The notes beneath the pieces were generated by a model. It searched no databases. It saw nothing but the letters and a program-made list of their open reading frames with translations, and was not told the DNA's origin. Shown one piece after another: positions 14,534 through 60,348 of a stretch of 64,000 bases of DNA (the first letter of the stretch is position 1; each line of letters starts with the position of its first letter). The stretch covers positions 3,567,138 to 3,631,137 of the forward strand of contig VZTJ01004286.1 of assembly GCA_013397795.1 (NCBI GenBank), in the 5' to 3' direction. The DNA is from Orthonyx spaldingii (Eukaryota; Chordata; Aves; Passeriformes; Orthonychidae). Position numbers and translations under genes: made by a program.

Positions 14534-17484
14534 GATGCTCCTGTGAAGAACTGCAGCACTCCCAGAAGATATTAAACTCTTGGTGATGAACTCAAAACTT
14601 TGTTTTCAAAGAGCTTGTGCCAGTTTTTTACCATGAGATTTGGGGTGAGCTATCATGAAAGGAACACAAATATTATAAGTATTAGAAAATTATTTATGTT
14701 CCTGGACAACGCTTTCAGACACGGATAGCATTTTAAAAATGCAGAAGTCTCCTGAAACCTCAGATCGCATATGAATCATGTAGTTCACGAGGCACATGTT
14801 TACTTGTGTGGTTACTGGGGTACATATTTTCACAGGCATGTAAGAGCAACTCCCGGGCACGAGTCTGGGACAGCATGCCCGGCCCGGAGCTGGGATGTCC
14901 GAGGCTCCATCCCACTGCCAGAACCTTGCACACCTCCAGACATGTGGCCTGGCTGGGGTCAGTGTCCTCCCTTGAGCAGGGGCAATGCCCTGCGTGGCAC
15001 AGTGAGGACCCTCAGCTTTCAGCAAAGGGGTTTCAGTGTGCGGTGTCCCTGAGCCAGGGCTCCATCCCTTGGGGGAGATGCTTGCTCCAGGACTGGGTTT
15101 GGGAAAGCTTTCTCTTGGAAGGAGGAGGGGGTGAAAGGTGCCTTAGTCTGAAGAGTCTAAAGGGATTTTAGTGCTTTTCCCCACGTCCTCAGTCACTGAG
15201 CTGCCATCGAGGAGCCCCTGCAGCACCAGGTACTGTCACGTTGGAGTCTTACAACAGAGATAAAAAAACCCCCAACAATAAACAAAAAAAGTAAAGTTAA
15301 AAAATAACAAAGTAATTAACCAGCAGTACAGCCCTGTGTGGTTTTTTCTCTTTGGCAGCCCCTTGCAGAGAAGCTCTGGCTCCAGCCATTCAAGCTGTTT
15401 CCTATGACTTGACTTCAAAACCAAGAACCACCACCACCACCAACCAGCAGCTCTGCCATCGCTGACCTGCACCGACCCTGGGACAGGAGACACACAACCC
15501 ACCCAGCACAGGAGGGTGAACCCCCTCACCTTTCAGCCAGGGGGAGTCTGAAGTCACCTCCTCATTCCCAGCGTTTCTCACAGCCATTGTGGTCGCCTCT
15601 GTCCCTTAGGTGAGCACTTTCTCCAAATTGCATTAATAGATATGTAATTAAATGCAATATTTACATGTAAGTACCTATTATTGTATGCAATACATGAGTG
15701 TTGTAAGTACATAAAATCAGGAAGGAGTGAAAAGCAGCAAAATGTGTTTGAAATCACCTTAAGCCCAGGGATATTTCCAGCCCTGCCTTAGGGAGAGTCA
15801 ACCCCTAGTTCAGCTGAGGCTTCATTCAGGTTACCCTGTGGAGGAATTCCACTAATTAAGTCTACACTTAAATATTAGAGAAATGGTAAGAAAACAAAAT
15901 CTTGCTTGATACTTAATAAATACTTAATATTTAGTGCTCAATAAAAAGGTTTGTGTCAATGTATTCAACTGAGAGAGATCAGATGGTTGGTTCAATAACC
16001 AGGTGCTATGAAATGTAGTTGAAGGTGATTTGAAGGACACCCATAGTGTTTGGTTGGGAAGTGAAAAAAATTCTCCAAGTGAAGTACAGAATGGATCTAT
16101 TCCTCTAAATAAATTTGGGGTTCCTGATGGGCAATAACAGCCACCGTGTGGTACCACAGCAAAAGCAGTGCCAGCAGCCAGTGCTCAAGCTAAACTTTCA
16201 CAATGTTTTCTCACCCCCTTCATTTGATCAGCCTAAAATGTTTTCAGAAGTTAAAATTTTTCCTCCTGATATATGTTGTACCCAGTAAATGTTGTTTATA
16301 TCGACCGCAAACAAATCTTAACTGAATCTCTATAACTGATGTCTAAGTTCAGTGAACAAAAATAATCATTCCAAAAAGTGTTTAAGGTGAAATCAAGCTA
16401 GGGTTGCAAAAGGCTGGTGGAAAATATATTGGATGGCATGGGCTGAGAGTCAGGCTGCTAAAGACACCTTCTGGATCAGTTTTAGGAATTGCTTGTTAAC
16501 CACTTCAATAATAAACAGAGAGATTAAGGGCATGCAATAAAAGAAAATCCAGTGGATATTTCACTCAATATCCTCAAGCACGACACATTTATTTCATTCA
16601 AAAATTCTTCATTGTTGACTCTGTAATGTGACTCAATGTTTATTTCAGTTAATGATTTTTAGGATCTTTCATTGGCCTTTTGAGGCTGTAAATGTAGTGA
16701 AGATCTGCGAGACATGTAAGGCTTCAGTTTGGTTTTGAAATGTAAACCATATCAAAGGAATTTAAATTATTGTTTAATCTTCACCAACAAGTTTCTGGAA
16801 GACCATACACCCTGAAAGCATTGCACAGTGACACAGTGATGAAACACAGCAATGGGCTTGATGCTGTAATGCAAAACAAGGGTTTTATTCCCATATCTGT
16901 CTTCATTTGTGTGCTTTGGGGTCAGCAGGAATGGCCCCAAAGGTGGGTACCTCTCTTGGAAGATGCTGAGTAATGAATTACTGTCAGGGCTCTTCTGTAG
17001 TAGACATTGACTCCTAAATGGTTTCTGGTTCATCCCCTAATGTGTGGGTCTAGAAGTAAATATGCCTATTTCCAGTTTCTTTCTGAGGGAAATATTATAG
17101 TGTATTTAAAGTTCAATTTAACAGCATTTCTGAAAGTCACATTGCACTGAGGGCGGGCTGCTGGGGAATGACAGACCAGGAAGTTGGTTCTTAAAGAGGT
17201 TCTCATTTCTGCTCTGAGCCAAAATTTGCTTCTCATGGCAGAATTTTGAAGCGAGTGAATAAAATGGAAGGGGAGTTAGTTCTTTTGTCAGGCTTAAGAA
17301 AATAAGTTAGAGTGGGTCCTTGCAGTTTGCTGATCGAGGATTGTTTTGAGATACAATTGTTAGGCATGTTTTAAAAAGAAAAAAAGATCTTTCAAGAGCT
17401 GATTTCCCAGAACATTACCAGCCAACAGCCCTAATGGGCTCACGCCACACAACAATTGTTGACTAATACTATGTGCTTTGCAAA

Positions 17485-17501
17485 GAAAAAAAAAAAAAAA
17501 G
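17485..17501 (+). repeat. Poly-A run
   Basis: About 16 consecutive A followed by GAAGAAAC. No retrocopy recognised upstream. Confidence 0.75.
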
Positions 17502-19365
17502 AAGAAACAAACTGTTATATGTTTTTTGTTGAGATATATTTAGAGAGCTTTCTTATTGTTAAGAGCTTTAGGAACAATAATCAGTGGTATGTCATTCTGG
17601 TATTGTTAGCAAAGTCCTTTCTATTGAATTTTCAAGATGTTGTAAAGTGAGATTATGTGAGTAGCACCTCTGGACACTTTTTCCCATCATTGTGTTGGTA
17701 TCAATCGCTGACTTCCACTGTTTCTCCTGGTATTAAATGAAAATGTTGTTTCCCACTACGCTGATTGGAGGCTGTATAATGCATGACATAACTGATAACC
17801 CTACTGAGATTACACATTGTAAGATTCGAACTGCACAAGAAATTTGGACAACAAAGTAGGTGGCCACTTGGACTGGGAGACAAAGTTGAAAAGAAAATGT
17901 ACCAGGATCATTGTTTCAGCTGAAATGAAGAAACATTACAAGTGGATAATTTACGAGGCTGGTTCCTCAGGTTTTGGGAAAATGTTCCTTTTTGGTTTTT
18001 TCCCTTGTTGTTCAGTGGGGACAGTAGCTAGAATATATTTTCCAAGGGCAAAGTGTTGCCCTAAAGCACCCCAGCCTTGCTCACCCCTGGCAGAGCTGTA
18101 TTAGAGCAGAAACCCACACCCTGCTGAGACTCCTGACATTTTCCAAAGAGGAAATATTAAAAATTCAGTGGCAGAGTGGAGGAGGAGTACGTTATACTTC
18201 CGAATAGCGGCGAGCTGAGAAAGGCCAGATTTTTCAACTGTATATTAAAAAACCCTGAAAATAATGAAAGGCTTTGAGCTGACTTCTGTGTTACACCCCA
18301 CCAGTATCTGGGCAACATGGAGAGCAACGCAGGGAGTTCCCTTATAGCAGGTTCTGGCTGGTGCCATTTCCCTTACACCATGTCGGGTTGTTTTGGTCTT
18401 GTACTTGTGCTTCAGAAGGATTTTTTTGGAGAGATGACTGAGCTGGTCAATGCCTCTGTGCCATCCTGCTGGTTACCCATGTCTGCTTCTTTTCCCTCAG
18501 CAGCATGCCAAGTTTAAGGTGGTTCAAATTTTCTGTTGGGGTTTTTTTTTGGGTGGGATTTATCCCAGTCCGTGTTCCTGCTCTATTTTGTTCTTCACAC
18601 AGTGACTTTCTCTCCAACTTTGCTATTTCCTAAGCTAACAGAGGGTGGCATGTTCAGAGCTTGGCTTATGGCCGATACGAGGGGAAGCAGAGGTCACTGG
18701 CATCCCACTCCCTGTCCTTCCTTACAGGCAGCAAAGAAAAACATGGGGAAAAACTCAGTGACAAGCCATGCTCCTGTCCTTCAGCACCTCTCAGCCTGGT
18801 CTCTATGCTCCTCCAGAACAGGGACAAATTCAGACCTGACTCTGGCACTCCTCAGCTGATTGGGTATTAGGTCCACAAAGTAATTCTTGATGCCCCATTC
18901 AAAGTTTTTATGGATGAGTGTAAAGCTGGAGCAAGTTGCTCCATGCAGTGGTTAAGGTTTTAATAGCTCTTAAGTAATAAAAACAGCAGAACTGCTTCCA
19001 AAGAGTACCAGGGAATCAAGTCTAAATGTAATAAAGGTCTCTCCTTCGTTACGGTGGATTGCAAAGTGTTTTGTGGCTTGTGATTGCACGGAGCAAAGGG
19101 GCTGTGGATCCTTCTGAACCAAACTTTCATTATACCAGTGTGATTGCAGCTGACTGGACTTCGCACCTCTGGGAGTCCCTCCTGAGGAAGGGTGGGCACA
19201 TGTCAGCATGCTGGAACTTCATGTTAGTCCAAAGGTGGCAAAAATTATCCTCTATTAAGACCCGAGACTGAGGTTGGGTACTAGAAAAGGTTCCTGGCCA
19301 TGCTCAGATGAGAGATGAATTCAAGATCCACCAGACTGGTGCCCAACAGGCCATGCAGCCACAGG

Positions 19366-19640
19366 GGGAAGGGGACAGACTCTAATGGGGCCTGTTCCAT
19401 GGACAAGGAGTGATAGCTTTAAACTAAAAGAAGATAAATTTAGACTAGATATAAAGAAGAATTTTTTTACAATGAGGGTAGTGAGGCCCTGGAACAGGTT
19501 GCCCAGAGAAGCTGTGGCTGTCCCATCCCTGGAAGTGTCCAAGGCCAGGTTATGGAAGAAGTCCCTGCCCATGGCAGAGGGGTTGGAACTGGAAGGCCTT
19601 TAAAGGTCCCCTCTAGTCCAAACTGTTGTATGACTCTATG
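19366..19640 (+). mobile_element. CR1 LINE 3' end fragment, about 275 bases
   Basis: The order ACAAGGAGTGATAGCTTTAA, ATTTAGACTAGATATAAAGA, GTGAGGCCCTGGAACAGGTT, CCCTGCCCATGGCAGAGG and ACTCTATGA follows the CR1 consensus into its 3' tail. It is the longest CR1 copy in the window. Confidence 0.92.
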
Positions 19641-20462
19641 AAAGACTTTGGTACAGTAAAACACTTGGTTCCTTAATTAAGAGGATCAAAATCCTTAAAA
19701 TATTTGTAGGAATCAGTTTTGAATGTAGACCATTAGGTTTTGTCCTCCAGTGTTTTGCTTTCATTTGGATTATGGACAACCTGATACTGAGTCTGCTGGG
19801 ATTTTCACACAAATCCTTCTGAAATTCAGGAGAGGTTGAATGCTTAATTTCAACATCTCAGCTCATGCCTTAATTTTAATTTTTTTATTCTAATGTATCA
19901 GCATGTCAGATGTTAAGAAAACTCTTTTTATTTTGGGAGTGGAGAAAGATGTGTGGATGAGACGAGAGAGGATCCTTGGAGGATGCTGATGGCAGGTTTA
20001 CATTTTGTGTGTGGAGAAGGCATCTCACCACCTTTCTCTCCTCTGATGGCAGCTTTAATGCAGGAGACCCCACAGTGAGCTGCTGCTGAGCGCCCTGAGC
20101 TCTCTTATCCATGCTGAAATCTCTCACTCCACTCGTGAACTTTTCCAGGAGATTTTCTAGCAGGAGTTCCTCTGCTGGCCACCCTCAGGAAGACAGAGGG
20201 GCTGGTGTGGGCTGGACAAAGGGGCTGCTTTGCTGCAGACCATGCTACACCCCTGCATACCTCACCCCAATTAGCGCCAGCCCGCCTGGACCTTAATTGG
20301 GCCTGACACGCGCCTGCTGAAAGAGATTCCCCAGGAATTAGAGTGCTACCTCTCTAGTTTGAGTTGGCTGGTGATGTGAAACATGACATGATCTCGGAGA
20401 ATTTTCTGTGCTTACCATGAAGCAAATCTGCCACAGGTATCAAGCGGGCTTTGTGCTGGGGC

Positions 20463-20477
20463 TGTAATCAGATTACA
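20463..20477. promoter_or_regulatory. Perfect 15-base palindrome, K50 homeodomain dimer-type site
   Basis: TGTAATCAGATTACA is its own reverse complement around a central base and contains TAATC-N-GATTA, the inverted arrangement bound cooperatively by K50 paired-class homeodomains such as OTX, CRX or Goosecoid. A CACATGTG E-box lies 15 bases further right. Function is inferred. Confidence 0.4.
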
Positions 20478-21328
20478 AATTGAACGCTTCCACATGTGCG
20501 CGCTGGCACATCCACCCTCGGCTATCTCACATGTATCTGCCCCAAGGTACAGATGCTGAGGTCTTGACATAGCATAATGTAGATCTAAATATATTTTCCA
20601 GATTGCCTTAGCACATGCTAATGAAAATGAGGAGTAAGAGGCCCGAAAGAAGCAGCTGTTTAAAATTTTCTTCAATCCCTGAAAATCAACTTCTTAATTA
20701 CTGATAATTTAAGCATCAAAATCACCACTAACCCTCTGCTCCCACTAGACTCTCCCAAGCTGGGAGGCCTGCTTGAAGACTCTTGGGCAAAACTTTTTCT
20801 TAGAAGTGTAGCATTTCATCAAATTTCTTTAGCATTTCTGGAATTAATTAGTATTAAAATAAAGCAGAGAAAAAGCGGGTGCTTGCTGGAGGTGCCTTCT
20901 CTGAGACCCCCCGCTCACACAGCCAGAGCAGATACTGCTAAAGCTCATTGTAGCACAATCCTTCCATATTTCCACAGCACCTTCACAATAAGAGGTGCCC
21001 CAAACTTCTCCAAATGGATTTACAGATACAAATATCTTCATTTGCCTTTAAAATGTGCACACTCTTGGATCAAGTAAGAGGAGGTTCTGCTTCCAACATG
21101 CAAAAGGATCTGTGTTCAGTATGGTTTATGTTCCTATCTAGGGGGGCAACCAGTCCCAAGCAAAGTTTAGGCAGCAGTTTTGGGATAAAGGCTTACAAGA
21201 TGTATAACAAGTTCCTGAATCACTATGTGGCAATGGGGGTCTTTCCAGGGATTATCTAAATGTTAGTCTGATTAAAATTCAAATTCTGGGATAATTTTGC
21301 TAAAATGTAGCAGCAAATGAGTCTGAAT

Positions 21329-21348
21329 CGGGGAGGGGGGGAGGGAAA
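21329..21348 (+). other. G-rich run with quadruplex potential
   Basis: The plus strand has G4-A-G7-A-G3 in about 16 bases, enough for four G-tracts of three with very short loops. Confidence 0.5.
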
Positions 21349-23493
21349 TAATGCAAAAGAAGAGGAATACAGTACTTATATTTTACTCTTTATTTGGTGT
21401 TCACCATCTCCCCAGACTTCACTGAATGACTCTGAACTTGAGTTGAGCCCTTCCTAAAGCTGGCACCATTTTCTGTACAGAAACAGAAGCTGAATTAATT
21501 TGGCTCTTGTCAGCCCCAGACTAGGTGTACTCACAGACCGACCGACAGAGCCAGTCAATGGACGGCAGAGAGGCTGGTTTTGGCCAGGCTGCAGAACACA
21601 TTTTCCTCCTAGCTGGAGTCCTGGCAAGGAACGTGGGCTTTGACATGGAAAAGGGGGTTTCTGTTTGCTGCTGGATGCCTTCATTTTGTTTAAATCATTA
21701 CTGGAAGCATCTTTAACTTTTCCACACCACTCTACGAGTGACCAACAAAACCACAACTGGGGCTAAATATAACTGGAATTGGAGAGTGCAGCAGAGCCAT
21801 CCGGGAGCTCACAGTGAGGCTCTACATGCGAGCGACCTGACAGAAAGTTTTAAAGTTCAAGACATGCACAGAGCAACGGGCCAAACTGAATAGCTGAGCA
21901 AAAGCAGCCCTGCAAATGCTTTTATAATAACTTCCCCTCCCATTACTCCACAAATGTACCCATTGGAAGCAGCAGCTGACATGGCAACGGCCACTGGGAC
22001 CCGCAGGGGTATTGAGGAGCTGGGCCAGGGTGAAATATTGATTAATCATCTTGTCATGCTGGGGCTTTGTTAGGTTCTGTAGATAGGAATTGAGAGGGTA
22101 ATGTGCAGGTCCTCCATCTAGGAAGGCTGCTGGATCACATGGGAATGATTTGTTGACTTACAGAAAAGTACCACAGTGGGGTGAACAGTAGGATGATGCT
22201 GAAATAAGCTGAAGGGATTTTTGAAAAGCATTGACTTTTTTTTTCCCTAAAAAAAAAAATGGAATCACTGTAGCAGAAAGCCAAAAACATCAGTCCTCGT
22301 TCAGCAATCTGTTTGCATCTGGACAAGTTCACCTGTGTGGTCCGTCGGAGAGGGTATGACACAAAGACAAAAATTATCCAGTTTTCTTTGTTTATTGGGG
22401 GATGAGATGAATAATCAAATCTGGGTTTGCTCTTCAGCTATTCCTCTGGGTGAACAACTCTGGCACTGAGAAAAGGCAATGAAAATCAAAGTCGTGGAAG
22501 AGATCTACACGAAGCTGAAGGACTCGTGACATTACAGAAATAGATTTTGTCCCCTCTGCTCACCAAACGCCAAGGGCAGTGCTGCTGGGTGGGATACTGT
22601 GACAAGAAAACACCAAGTTTCAGACAACCAATGGGAAAATCAGCCCAGGGACTGGATGAGGCTGCGGCAGTCGCTCCCTAATAGTCAACAGACCTGGTTA
22701 TGGGCAGGTTGAACTAACCCTGAGCTCAGCTCAAGGAGTACTTTCCCTGACAGGTCTATGATACGTGTGCTACTGTAACCCAGAACATTAAACCCAGGGG
22801 ACACTGTCCCACCCTTTCTCCACCTCCCAAACCCTCTTTCATCTAGGGCAGGTGAGGGCAGAGCTGATAAGAACTGTCATTGCATCAAATTAAAGGGGAA
22901 AACGATCTGGAAAGTTGTTTGCAGATAAAACTTGACTTGATTAATCTATTTGTTCTCTGTATTTGGCAGAAACCTAAAACCAAGTTTCACAGTGACTTTA
23001 ACTGCACTAAAAATTATAGCCTATTTATGCAATTATCTGCAGGTACCTTGCCATTGCCCCAGGCCAGTGGAGCACAAGAATATGCACATGGGATTTTTTT
23101 TTCCATGTTTTTATTTTTTTTCCTGGTGGGGTTTAGGCTTCCTGCATGAAAACCGTCAGGCTGTAGGTCTCAGCTTGCCACCAACCTGTGCAGAAGGCAC
23201 TAGAGCTGAAGGAGCAAACCAAACAAGCCCACACCTGGGCTGAAGACAAGAATGACACATACAGGTTATTCTGAAATACAACTTAAGTATCTGATGATAG
23301 GAGAGGTCTTTGTGCACTGACACAGGCTGAGAGTGGAACATCTCAGCCCTTCCACCTCTGCTGATGAGAAGAGCAGCAAGATGGGCATTCCCTGGGCCAA
23401 TGCTGGCTTTTCCTGACATCCCACCTCCCACCACTCCACAGGCTGCCCCAGAGCAGGCAAATCTGATTTCAAAGGGAACACAAACTGAAACGC

Positions 23494-23512
23494 CTTTTTT
23501 TTTTTTTTTTTT
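23494..23512 (+). repeat. Poly-T run
   Basis: About 18 consecutive T on the plus strand. No LINE or retrocopy could be recognised beside it on either side. Confidence 0.8.
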
Positions 23513-24008
23513 CTTCCTTTTAGACTCTAAAAGACTCATTATATGCAGCTGGAGGCTCATTTAGCTTCTCAGCCATGGATTTTGATCACTCTGGTGAGTG
23601 AATATTTCACTATGCACCAGCCAAGCCAGTGCCTCCCAACATTGTCCCCACAAGCAGCAGGCAGGCAAAGCTCAAACTCAGGGCTCCACAAGCGCCTTTG
23701 AAGGTGACATTGCACCAGCCTCTTCTCTGAAATGACCTAAATACCCCTCTTTTCCAAGGCAGTGTTTTGAAACTTAAAGGACTTTAACTAAGCCCCTCCA
23801 ACAGTTGGTCTATTGAGAGGCTCTGGCTCATGTCCCACATTTCCTGGCCAAGTCCAAGACACCTCCCAGTGCCCCATCCTCTCGTTGCCCTCACGACCCC
23901 ACAGATTCATCTTTGCTCCCCAGACTGCAGAGGAAATGTGCCCTTTTTTGCCCCGACTCAGATAAAACCAAAACAAAAAGGAAATAGATCCCTTCAGTTT
24001 TGTAGTCC

Positions 24009-24014
24009 TTTATT
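24009..24014 (-). terminator. MECOM: Probable distal polyadenylation signal of MECOM
   Basis: AATAAA on the minus strand, followed 20-60 bases later by a T/GT-rich tract (TTTTTGTTTTGG within 23985..23955), which is the expected layout of signal and downstream element. The cleavage site is inferred near 23990. Confidence 0.7.
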
Positions 24015-24205
24015 ATTTTTTTTAAGTTGATCCTCTCATAGTAATGTACTGAAATGCGTAACAGTTACATTGTACAAAGCATTTAAAGTAAGTACCTCAA
24101 CTTGCCGATTATTTCAAAATGAGATTATAAACAAAAGGAAAAATAAATCTGGTCCCTCACTAAAGGCCAAAAAAACCCCCAAAAATAACTGAATACCTTC
24201 CGTTA

Positions 24206-24215
24206 TTTATTTATT
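24206..24215 (-). terminator. MECOM: Possible proximal polyadenylation signal (overlapping AATAAA words)
   Basis: Minus strand AAATAAATAAATAA contains two overlapping AATAAA hexamers about 200 bases before the distal signal. The same word also resembles an AU-rich tract. A further lone AATAAA occurs at 25281..25276. Use of either cannot be told from sequence. Confidence 0.35.
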
Positions 24216-24471
24216 TTTTTAAAACATAAATTTGGAACACTTCATCTTACAAATAGGATTAACATGAACATAACATCACACAAGCTCGCAGACAACCAGC
24301 ATAAAATATTGGGTACAGTTTTTTTAATCAGAAGAATCATGCTTTCATGAAGAAATTATAACTGTTTATACAATCGAATCAATTTACTGTATTACAAAAC
24401 AAAAAGAACAAAACTAAGTCGCATCTATTAGTTATTCAGTTCATTAAAAGGCAAAAAAATAAAATAAAAGA

Positions 24472-24478
24472 GGAATGT
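24472..24478 (-). promoter_or_regulatory. MECOM: Candidate miR-1/miR-206 site in MECOM 3'UTR
   Basis: ACATTCC on the transcript strand matches seed positions 2-8 of miR-1/206 (7mer), within AT-rich context. A chance match cannot be excluded. Confidence 0.35.
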
Positions 24479-25321
24479 AAGAAAATTTCAAACACTGTTT
24501 TGCACTCCCATATACACAGATCAGTTCACCTCACTTTTTTGGAAGTACACGGGTGCCTTACATCGTAACGCAGTGGGGGACTGGAGCAGTGCTGTTTGTT
24601 ACAGGAACAGTGCTATTGTAATCAACAAACAATCGTTTGCCAACAAATAAATACATGGTACACACAACACAAAGGAGAAATTAAGGGGGTAGGGGGAAAG
24701 GAAACAATACAACAAAATAGTGACATGATTGTCGAAAATTAAAAATCTCCTTACAATGATTCGAACTAGTGGTGCTGTCGATGAACGCGGTGCTTTCACG
24801 GAATTATCTGGATGATTTAGCTTCTTGGAGTAGTGAACATTCATAGTTTACAATATACACAAGCCTCTTAATGTATTGTTTCTCATAGTTCTTTTTCTGT
24901 CATTTTTTTCTCCTTGTTTTTCCTTTCTTTTAAACAATGCAGTTGAGAAGGCAAAAGAATTATGGAGAGAACAAAATATTCCCTGTTACTTCTTTCTACA
25001 TTTACGATGGATAGTGTGCATTTGATAGAACTATTTTCTTTCTTTGAAGGGCTAAAATGCATAAAGCTTTAATGAAGAGATTTGTACATAAAAGCAACTG
25101 TTCCCAATCCTGTGTCAAACTATCTTATACAAAAAGAAAATCAATTCAGTTCCTACTTTAAAGGAGTGCCCATGTGTGTATCAATGCAGTCTTAACCCTT
25201 CTGCCCCTGCCCCTCAAAGCCGGGTGAACTGGAAGACACTTTTTCCTAGCCCTGTTTACATAATCCACTGAAATATTTATTTTTTTTTCTTTAAAGTCGC
25301 ATTGATCCTCCAGAAGTCAGC

Positions 25322-25328
25322 AGCTGCC
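25322..25328 (-). promoter_or_regulatory. MECOM: Candidate miR-22 site in MECOM 3'UTR
   Basis: GGCAGCT on the transcript strand matches seed positions 2-8 of miR-22 (7mer). The surrounding bases are less AT-rich than the rest of the 3'UTR. A chance match cannot be excluded. Confidence 0.3.
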
Positions 25329-25501
25329 TTTGCTGTGCAAAACAAAATATTGAGAATAAATAGTTTCTTTCTTTTTTTTTTAAAATTATTCAGTTTAAGG
25401 TCACCGGACTTTAAATGAGTGACCCTGCAGATTTATAAGGCATTCTGCTCAGCAGTCTTTTAAATAGTCATATATGAAAGAGCCATGCTACTGGTTTGGA
25501 C

Positions 25502-25508
25502 TTGGTCC
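25502..25508 (-). promoter_or_regulatory. MECOM: Candidate miR-133 site in MECOM 3'UTR
   Basis: GGACCAA on the transcript strand, 25 bases after the stop codon, matches seed positions 2-8 of miR-133 (7mer). miR-133 has been reported to repress EVI1 in mammals. Placement so close to the stop codon may reduce activity. Confidence 0.45.
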
Positions 25509-25532
25509 CATCCTGGGTAAGACTCCGCACTG

Positions 25533-60348
<34,816 letters not shown>

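Larger units (their letters stand above)
14111..23989. other. Intergenic region between the CpG island and the MECOM 3' end, no gene recognised
   Basis: About 10 kb. Holds two CR1 fragments, a CCA simple repeat (15427-15441), the G-rich run, poly-A and poly-T runs, and the palindromic site within a possible regulatory block (about 20260-20720). No coding exon supported. Confidence 0.7.
23990..25532 (-). other. MECOM: MECOM 3'UTR (approximate end)
   Basis: About 1.5 kb of AT-rich sequence follows the stop codon without reading frames. On the minus strand it contains seed matches for miR-133 (25508..25502), miR-22 (25328..25322) and miR-1/206 (24478..24472), plus several AATAAA words. The end is placed by the last AATAAA (24014..24009) and the T/GT-rich tract at about 23985..23955. 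Earlier AATAAA words could give shorter 3' ends. Confidence 0.75.
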
